From JBIOHJ01 sp044448905 (GTDB taxonomy: Bacteria > Bacteroidota > Bacteroidia > AKYH767-A > OLB10), in contig JBIOHJ010000093.1 in assembly GCA_044448905.1 (NCBI GenBank), forward strand, positions 1-13,311: a stretch of 13,311 bases of DNA, read 5' to 3'. Made by a program: the position numbers and the translations under genes. Positions 8,143 to 13,311 of this stretch are shown piece by piece (the first letter of the stretch is position 1; each line of letters starts with the position of its first letter). The notes below the pieces were generated by a model. The model had not been told where the DNA came from, did no database searches, and saw only the letters and a list, made by a program, of their open reading frames with translations.

Positions 8143-8184
8143 AAAGTCCTCCCCGCCAGCTGGCGGGAGGATTTAGGTGGGGCT
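8143..8184. repeat. Palindromic dispersed-type repeat / hairpin between convergent genes
   Basis: The core CCCGCCAGCTGGCGGG is a perfect 16-base palindrome. The arms extend outward through CCTCC/GGAGG with one bulged C, and through AAA/TTT, giving a hairpin from about 8143 to 8174, followed by AGGTGGGGCTT. Strings of the form AAGTCCTCCCC..GGGGAGGATTTAGGTGGGG recur in intergenic regions of many Bacteroidota (from memory). The hairpin sits between the 3' ends of two convergent genes and could act as a transcription terminator. It overlaps the last codons and the stop of the HD gene. TCTGTGAATCTGTGGCAA (8187-8204), directly after it, is another string typical of such dispersed repeats. Confidence 0.65.
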
Positions 8185-8772
8185 TATCTGTGAATCTGTG
8201 GCAATTTTTAATTTTCTCAAATTCTCCTCTTTCTTTTTTTCTCTTTTTGCAATTGCCGAGTCGGTCCAGTAACGATGCGAGTCTAAAAAATTTATCTGCA
8301 ATTCATCCCAGTCTTTTTCCGAGTGTACTTTTCCTTTCGCTTTCCATTCCTTAAAAAGCTTATTCCCGTGTTCTTCAAAAGCATCGGTTCCGAGATAGTA
8401 TAAATCAGCATCACATATTATTTTTTGCAGATGCGTTTTTGGAGCTTGCGGGGTTTTTGTTGCCATTATCAAATCGCAAATCTTTTCAATCTGGTCATCT
8501 GTATATTCAAATAACGAAAGCTTTTCGCGCGCAATCCTGCATCCTTCTTCCTCATGATTATGGTAAACATTTACAAAGCCGCAGTCGTGAAACAAGGCAG
8601 CGGTTTTTAAAATGGTCAGATCTTCTTCATCAGTAATGTTTTCGTCTTTTGCAATTTCAACAGTTGCTTTCACCACTTCCATCGTATGAAAATAATCATG
8701 GTAAAATAATAATGGCGAAAGTTTTGTTTGCAAAAACTCCCTGATGAATTCTTCGGCTTTAGTAAACTGCAT
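8173..8772 (-). CDS. HD-domain metal-dependent phosphohydrolase
   Basis: This 199-residue soluble protein has a complete HD-superfamily set of metal ligands: His25 and His29 in YHDYFHT, the His62-Asp63 doublet in ALFHDCGF, His73, and Asp121/Asp123 in CDADLYYLG. The pattern with MATKTPQAP and a following CDADLYYLG is typical of the small predicted HD phosphohydrolases common in Bacteroidota. Proteins of this superfamily hydrolyse phosphate esters, including nucleotides and cyclic nucleotides, but the substrate of this subgroup is not evident. It lies between two genes with cyclic-nucleotide-binding domains, so a role in nucleotide turnover is conceivable but speculative. The last residues (about 190-199, ending SQISPT) and the stop are encoded by dispersed-repeat sequence, so the C-terminal tail was probably altered by repeat insertion. 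The start ATG (reverse complement of 8770-8772) follows a good promoter. Confidence 0.87.
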   Translation of the reverse strand: MQFTKAEEFIREFLQTKLSPLLFYHDYFHTMEVVKATVEIAKDENITDEEDLTILKTAALFHDCGFVNVYHNHEEEGCRIAREKLSLFEYTDDQIEKICDLIMATKTPQAPKTHLQKIICDADLYYLGTDAFEEHGNKLFKEWKAKGKVHSEKDWDELQINFLDSHRYWTDSAIAKREKKKEENLRKLKIATDSQISPT

Positions 8773-8794
8773 ACCCGGCTTGCTTTAACGGGGA

Positions 8795-8827
8795 TAAAAG
8801 TAAATAATTAATAAAATATAATTCAAA
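8795..8827 (-). promoter_or_regulatory. Putative promoter of the HD phosphohydrolase gene
   Basis: Read on the minus strand: TTTG (complement of 8824-8827), 21 bases, then TACTTTTA (complement of 8795-8802), 22 bases before the ATG. This fits the Bacteroidota TTTG-N19-21-TAnnTTTG pattern. The divergent kinase gene at 8860 has a TATATTTA string at 8832-8839, but no convincing -33 element. Confidence 0.5.
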
Positions 8828-8859
8828 TGAATATATTTACTCCGAATTAAAAAAGGAAA

Positions 8860-10152
8860 ATGCAAAAATATCCCTGTAAAGAAACACTCATTGCTTTTCT
8901 TGCCAACGTTTCGTTATTTAAAAATGCCGGTGCCGATATTCTTTCGCGTTTAGCCGCAAAAACTGTTTTAAATAGTTTTTCATCGGGCGAAGCAATTATT
9001 AATAAAGGAGATGTGGGGCAAACCATGTTTTTAATTTTTTCGGGACACGTTAAGGTGCACGATGGCGAACATAAAGTTGCTGAACTGGAGAAAGGACAGT
9101 TTTTTGGCGAGCTTTCGCTGCTCGACAGCGAGCCGCGCTCTATGTCGGTTACTACATTGGAGGATTCGGTGCTTGGAAGCATTAACCGGGATGATTTTTA
9201 TGAAGTGCTGAAAGAGTTTCCAGCAATGACAAAAGATATAATTGCTATGCTGAATAATCGCCTGCGCAATCAAAACGATGTATTGATAAGCGAATACAAA
9301 ACAAAAGAAGAGCAGTTGAAGGAGCTGGTTAAAATACGCACGAAAGAACTGGAGCTTGCTTTGGAAAATTTGAAAAAATCACAGCAGCAACTCGTGCAAA
9401 GCGAGAAGCTTGCTTCGTTGGGTGCGCTTATTGCCGGAATAGCGCACGAAATTCAAAACCCCTTGAATTTTGTAAATAACTTTTCGCAGCTCTCTGGTGA
9501 ATTGATTGAAGAGATAAAAGATGTGAAAACCGATGACGACCGCGATGAAATTTTAGCTGACCTTAAGCAGAATCTCGAAAAAATAAATCAGCATGGCAGG
9601 CGTGCCGACTCCATTGTAAAAAGCATGCTCGAGCACAGCCGCACCGGAACCGGTGAAAAGCAGCTCACTAACATCAATCAATTGTGCACCGAATATTTTA
9701 ATCTCGCGTATCACGGCATGCGGGCAAAAAACCCTGAGTTTAACTGTGAACTGGTAAAACAGCTCGACAATTCTCTTCCCGAAATAAAAATTGTTCCCCA
9801 GGAAATTTCACGTGTGCTGCTCAATCTTTTTAACAATGCGTTTTATGCTGTGAATGAGAAAAGTAAAGAATCTGCAAATTCGAAGATCCCGTACAAACCG
9901 CAGATTTCCTTAATCACTTCATCGCTTAATCACTTCATCGCAATTAAAGTAATAGACAACGGTACCGGCATTCCCGATAAGATAAAAGAAAAAATTTTCG
10001 AACCCTTTTTCACCACCAAGCCAACCGGGCAGGGAACCGGGTTAGGCTTAAGCTTAAGCTTCGACATTATTAAAGCGCATGGCGGTGAAATAAAAGTTGA
10101 GTCAAAACAAAACGAGTTAACCGAATTTACCGTTATCCTATCTGTGGAATAA
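8860..10152 (+). CDS. Soluble histidine kinase with N-terminal cyclic-nucleotide-binding domain
   Basis: This 430-residue protein has no membrane segment. Residues about 15-140 are a cNMP-binding domain with the cassette FFGELSLLDSEPRSMSV (Glu84, Arg93, Ser94). A coiled-coil linker covers about 145-185. The HisKA domain has GIAHEIQNPLNF with phospho-acceptor His196. The HATPase domain has an N box LLNLFNNAFYA (Asn326), G1 DNGTGIPD (Asp366), F box IFEPFFTTK and G2 GQGTGLGLSLS (390-400). All motifs needed for autophosphorylation are present. No receiver domain or response regulator is in the window, so its partner is unknown. The sensor domain and linker align closely with residues 1-160 of the cNMP-binding phosphatase at 6848. 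An exact 16-bp tandem duplication at 9910-9941 encodes residues about 351-361, just before G1. AGGA lies 4 bases ahead of the ATG and may serve as a weak ribosome binding site. Confidence 0.92.
   Translation: MQKYPCKETLIAFLANVSLFKNAGADILSRLAAKTVLNSFSSGEAIINKGDVGQTMFLIFSGHVKVHDGEHKVAELEKGQFFGELSLLDSEPRSMSVTTLEDSVLGSINRDDFYEVLKEFPAMTKDIIAMLNNRLRNQNDVLISEYKTKEEQLKELVKIRTKELELALENLKKSQQQLVQSEKLASLGALIAGIAHEIQNPLNFVNNFSQLSGELIEEIKDVKTDDDRDEILADLKQNLEKINQHGRRADSIVKSMLEHSRTGTGEKQLTNINQLCTEYFNLAYHGMRAKNPEFNCELVKQLDNSLPEIKIVPQEISRVLLNLFNNAFYAVNEKSKESANSKIPYKPQISLITSSLNHFIAIKVIDNGTGIPDKIKEKIFEPFFTTKPTGQGTGLGLSLSFDIIKAHGGEIKVESKQNELTEFTVILSVE
9910..9941 (+). repeat. Exact 16-bp tandem duplication inside the histidine kinase gene
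   Basis: The unit TTAATCACTTCATCGC occurs at 9910-9925 and again at 9926-9941 without a mismatch. The two copies are read in different frames (LITSS, then LNHFIA). Because 16 is not a multiple of 3, changing the copy number by one shifts the frame. Confidence 0.95.
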
Positions 10153-10190
10153 GGGGGCAGATAATTATTTTTTCGTTAGCAGACTACAAA

Positions 10191-10222
10191 TTGTTATTCA
10201 TTCATAAAAATTCATACATTTA
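10191..10222 (+). promoter_or_regulatory. Putative promoter of the SprB-repeat surface protein gene
   Basis: TTG at 10191-10193 and TACATTTA at 10215-10222 are 21 bases apart, close to the Bacteroidota TTTG-N19-21-TAnnTTTG pattern. They sit 24 bases before the proposed TTG start, which supports a transcript starting just upstream of it. Confidence 0.4.
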
Positions 10223-10245
10223 CTCCCTCAACAAACCTGACCGCT

Positions 10246-13200
10246 TTGCGAAACCCTGCCTGTATTTCACGTTCAGCCATTTTATTTTTCTCTTGCATAA
10301 TAAATTTTTCTGTTCAGGCGGAAAATAATCCCTGGACAGTAAAATGGGAATTGCCAAAAGCGTTTATCGAAAATAAATCGCAGTTCAACGAACGCAACCT
10401 GCTACCCGGTTCCAAAATTTTATTCGGAGTTGACCAGGGACCCATCCAGGTTTATTTTACAAAAGATGGCTTAACCTATAGGATTGATAAAAAAGAAAGA
10501 AAAAGTAAAACGGAAGAAAAGGAAAATTATAAGAGTGAAAGAGATTATATTGAAAGAGAAAAAGAAGAGCATATATTAAACATTAAAACAGATTGGGTGC
10601 ATCTGGAATGGCTGGACGCAAACCCCGATGTGAAAGTAACGGGTTTGGAGCAAACAGAAGATTACCACAGCTACAATGTCGGAATTAAAAATATCAATTA
10701 CATAAAGGGGTTTAAAAAGCTATTATATAAAAACCTTTACCCGGGTATTGATGTTGAATATGTTTTTCACCCGCAAGAAGGAATTAAATATTCGCTTATC
10801 CTTCATCCCGGTGCCAATCCGTCACTTGTAAAAATAAAATACTCCGATATAAACCGCATTTCACTCGATGAAAGCAGCAACATACATCTTCTCACCCTGT
10901 TTGGTGATATCATTGATCATGCACCCGTCACCTTTTATGCGGATAATAAAGACGCTGTTGTTCCTTCACGCTTTGTTAAAAACGGTAAAATCATTTCTTT
11001 CGAAATAGAAAGTTATGACAAATCAAAAACTATTGTCATTGATCCGTGGACGGTTTTTCCTTCTATGCCTAATTCAAATAAAGTTTGGGAAATAGAAGCC
11101 GATGCTAATGGCAATGCTTATATATATGGTGGCGATTTACCGTGTCGCCTGCAGAAATATAATTCAGCAGGGGGATTGCAATGGACTTACACAACAGCAG
11201 GATGGGATTCAAGTTCATGGATCGGAACTTTGCTTACTGACACTGCTGGTAATTGCTATGTAACAATCGGCTCCGTAGCAAAAATTCAAAAAGTAAACAC
11301 TGGTGCCGGTCAGGTGTGGCTTGCTAACGGTGGATTCCTGGATGAATACTGGTCGTTAGCTTTTAACTGCGATTATACACAACTGATTGCAGGAGGCACA
11401 CGGTTAGTTGGCTTTCCTGCGCCCACCGGAGATGGCAGAGCTTTTAACATTAATTTAAATAACGGCAATGTCATTAATAGTGTGGTGGTGGCTAAAGCAA
11501 TTCCCAGTTTTATTTTTAATGATATTAACGAGATACGGTCAATCTGTGCTTCACCTGACGGCAACTATTATTTCCATACGCTTGATACGGTCGGTTCATT
11601 AACAACAGGGCTTACTATTAATTACCGAACACTTACTTCTTACAGCTATGCTTACGGAAGCCCTAATTATGGATTTACACCGCAGCCACAGCATGTAATA
11701 CGCGCCAGTGCAAATTATATTTATACCATGAATGGCGAAACACTTTTCAGGAGAGACATTGCAAACGGAACGGTAATAAACTCTATTACTATTCCCGGTG
11801 GCGCATATACTACGCCAATTCTTGTGCAGGGCATTGCTCCGAACAATAACGGAATTGCCATTGACAGTTGCGGAAATGTATATGTGGGTTCACAATCGCA
11901 GGTACACAAATTTGATGCAAATCTTAATTTGATTTCTTCTGCGGCTACTCCTTCTGCTGTGTATGATGTAGCGGTTTCTGAAAATGGAGAAATACTTGTT
12001 TGCGGAAATGGTTTTGCTGCTTCAATAAATATGTCAGCCTGCAATCCTCCTCAGGCTATCTGCTCAAATGTTTTAACGGCTACTACTACTCAAACCAATG
12101 TATTGTGCAACGGACAATGCACGGGAACAGCAACCGTTAATCCAGTTGGCGGTATAATTCCTTACACTTATTTGTGGAGCAATGGTCAAACAACTCAAAC
12201 TGCAACAGGATTGTGCGCACAGACTTATACCGTGACTGTTACCGATGCAACTCCGCAAACTTTTTCAACTACAGTTACAATTACCCAGCCTGCAGCACTT
12301 ACCGTTTCGATAACTTCAAACAACCCCAATTGTAATGGCGGAACAGGAAGCGCAACAGCAAACCCGGGAGGCGGAACTTCTCCTTATTCTTATACATGGA
12401 GCAATGGGCAAACTACTCAAACCGCTACCGGTTTAATTGCAGGAACCTACACCATTACAGTAACCGATACTAATGGTTGTATTGTAACCGATACGACTTT
12501 GATTACTGTTCCATCTGCTCTTCTTGTCAGCACTACTTCAACCCAGGCAACCTGCGGAAGCAATAATGGAACTGCAACAGCAAATCCATCAGGTGGAACT
12601 CCGGGTTACACTTATTTATGGAACAATGGCCAGACTACGCAAACTGCAATCGGATTTCCAGCCGGAACATATACCGTTACCGTTACCGATGCAAACAGTT
12701 GTACACAAACACAAACTGTTAATGTAACCGGTTCAAATGCACCTGTGCTTACCCCGTCACAAACGGATATAGATTGTTTTGGTGATTGCGATGGCGCAGC
12801 ATCGGTTGTTGCTTCCGGGGGAATCCCTCCCTATATCTATTCATGGAACAGCGGGCAAACAATTTCTGCAATTACTAACCTTTGTTCCGGCATCTACACC
12901 GTAACTGTTACAGACAGTAATAATTGTATAACCATTCAAAGCTTTAATATAACAGAACCCGGTGCAATTATCATCAACACAAGTTTTACCCCGTCAACTT
13001 GCGGCATCGCTAACGGAACAGCTACTGCAAATCCATCAGGCGGAACACCTTCCTACTCTTATTTGTGGAGCAATGGTCAGACAATACAAACTGCCACTGG
13101 GCTTGCAGCGGGAATCTATACTGTTACAGTTGCTGATGGAAACAGTTGTACACAAACACAAACTGTTAACGTAACAAGTTCAAACGCTCCTGTACTAACT

Positions 13201-13311
13201 CCTTCGCAAACCAATGTAGAATGTTTTGGAGATTGTGACGGCACTGCTTCATTTACAGTTTCAGGAGGCACACCCCCTTATATCTTTTCATGGAGCAATG
13301 GTCAGCTAACA
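10246..13311 (+). CDS. Secreted SprB-repeat surface protein with DUF7948-like N-terminus (3' truncated by window edge)
   Basis: The frame is open from a stop at 10177-10179 to the end of the window. There is no ATG between 10153 and 10320 in any frame. A TTG at 10246 gives a good signal peptide (LRNPACISRSAILFFSCI, then INFSVQA before Glu26), so I take it as the start; the CTG at 10237 is an alternative. This leaves 1022 visible residues. Residues about 28-268 resemble the DUF7948 domain seen at the N-terminus of many Bacteroidota surface proteins (AFIENKSQFN, FTKDGLTY, YPGIDVEYVFHP, KYSLILHPGA), with a very charged Lys/Glu insert at about 82-109. Residues about 275-600 carry beta-propeller-like repeats (DANGNAYIYGG, DSCGNVYVG, SENGEILVCG). 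From residue 610 come at least five full SprB-type repeats of 74-75 residues and a partial sixth. The missing C-terminus would be expected to hold more repeats and a type IX sorting domain. The likely location is the cell surface, in adhesion or gliding, inferred from family. Confidence 0.88.
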   Translation, partial: MRNPACISRSAILFFSCIINFSVQAENNPWTVKWELPKAFIENKSQFNERNLLPGSKILFGVDQGPIQVYFTKDGLTYRIDKKERKSKTEEKENYKSERDYIEREKEEHILNIKTDWVHLEWLDANPDVKVTGLEQTEDYHSYNVGIKNINYIKGFKKLLYKNLYPGIDVEYVFHPQEGIKYSLILHPGANPSLVKIKYSDINRISLDESSNIHLLTLFGDIIDHAPVTFYADNKDAVVPSRFVKNGKIISFEIESYDKSKTIVIDPWTVFPSMPNSNKVWEIEADANGNAYIYGGDLPCRLQKYNSAGGLQWTYTTAGWDSSSWIGTLLTDTAGNCYVTIGSVAKIQKVNTGAGQVWLANGGFLDEYWSLAFNCDYTQLIAGGTRLVGFPAPTGDGRAFNINLNNGNVINSVVVAKAIPSFIFNDINEIRSICASPDGNYYFHTLDTVGSLTTGLTINYRTLTSYSYAYGSPNYGFTPQPQHVIRASANYIYTMNGETLFRRDIANGTVINSITIPGGAYTTPILVQGIAPNNNGIAIDSCGNVYVGSQSQVHKFDANLNLISSAATPSAVYDVAVSENGEILVCGNGFAASINMSACNPPQAICSNVLTATTTQTNVLCNGQCTGTATVNPVGGIIPYTYLWSNGQTTQTATGLCAQTYTVTVTDATPQTFSTTVTITQPAALTVSITSNNPNCNGGTGSATANPGGGTSPYSYTWSNGQTTQTATGLIAGTYTITVTDTNGCIVTDTTLITVPSALLVSTTSTQATCGSNNGTATANPSGGTPGYTYLWNNGQTTQTAIGFPAGTYTVTVTDANSCTQTQTVNVTGSNAPVLTPSQTDIDCFGDCDGAASVVASGGIPPYIYSWNSGQTISAITNLCSGIYTVTVTDSNNCITIQSFNITEPGAIIINTSFTPSTCGIANGTATANPSGGTPSYSYLWSNGQTIQTATGLAAGIYTVTVADGNSCTQTQTVNVTSSNAPVLTPSQTNVECFGDCDGTASFTVSGGTPPYIFSWSNGQLT
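12073..13311 (+). repeat. SprB-type repeat array (five full units and one partial)
   Basis: Units begin at about 12073, 12298, 12520, 12745, 12967 and 13192, each 222-225 bases. The shared pattern is C-x-G, then GTATANPSGGTP-Y-Y-W-NGQT-Q-A-GL-AGTYTVTVTD-N-C and a closing strand. Units 3+4 and 5+6 form a longer repeat with a period of exactly 447 bases (149 residues): CAAATCCATC at 12581 and 13028, AACAGTTGTACACAAACACA at 12694 and 13141. The array continues past the window end. Confidence 0.9.

Noticed and set aside
8847..9273. Minus-strand open frames of 111 and 80 codons opposite the histidine kinase start
   Set aside because: They lie antisense to a well-supported cNMP-binding domain and have no features of their own.
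6848..10152. Possible Pycsar or CBASS-like anti-phage system based on the cyclic-nucleotide-binding domains
   Set aside because: There is no cyclase or CD-NTase gene and no toxic effector domain. The sensor domains are fused to a phosphatase and a histidine kinase, which points to ordinary signalling.
12524..13174. Two open frames of 67 and 70 codons (12524-12727 and 12962-13174) in another frame of the SprB region
   Set aside because: They are similar to each other only because they lie in corresponding units of the repeat array. The main frame is open across both and carries the recognisable repeats.

Overview
The window looks like chromosome from a member of the Bacteroidota. The evidence is the AT-rich codon use, almost no Shine-Dalgarno sequences, promoter-like TTTG/TAnnTTTG pairs, a 7TMR-DISM sensor fused to a SpoIIE-type phosphatase, and a surface protein with a DUF7948-like N-terminus and SprB-type repeats, a combination typical of type IX secretion lineages. 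Genus and species cannot be read from the window.

Layout. 2-361 (+) is the 3' end of an unrecognised gene, closed by a hairpin terminator. 511-3519 (+) is a large ABCG-type half-transporter with a TerB-like N-terminal extension. It converges, 3 bases apart, on a minus-strand pair: 3908-4462 (SiaB-family kinase) and 3523-3900 (SiaC-family phosphoprotein). Divergent from that pair are two SpoIIE/PP2C-type phosphatases in tandem: 4577-6823 (periplasmic sensor plus 7TM) and 6848-8113 (soluble, cyclic-nucleotide-binding-domain input). A palindromic repeat at 8143-8184 separates these from a minus-strand HD phosphohydrolase (8173-8772). This is divergent from 8860-10152 (+), a soluble histidine kinase with the same kind of cyclic-nucleotide-binding domain. 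From 10246 to the right edge runs a secreted SprB-repeat surface protein with a TTG start, cut off by the window end.

How the genes may work together. Positions 3523-8113 contain the parts of a SiaA/SiaB/SiaC threonine-phosphorylation switch. The kinase would phosphorylate SiaC on the conserved Thr68, and one or both phosphatases would reverse this, one responding to an envelope signal and the other to a nucleotide. In Pseudomonas the output is the diguanylate cyclase SiaD. No GGDEF protein is present here, so the output is unknown. A second layer is the re-use of one cyclic-nucleotide-binding module in front of two different catalytic domains (phosphatase and histidine kinase), with an HD phosphohydrolase between them.

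The best points for follow-up are the SiaABC set without SiaD, the shared sensor module, an exact 16-bp tandem duplication inside the histidine kinase whose loss or gain would place a stop before the ATP-binding motifs, the HD gene whose 3' end lies inside a dispersed repeat, the non-ATG start of the surface protein, and its 447-bp higher-order repeat.
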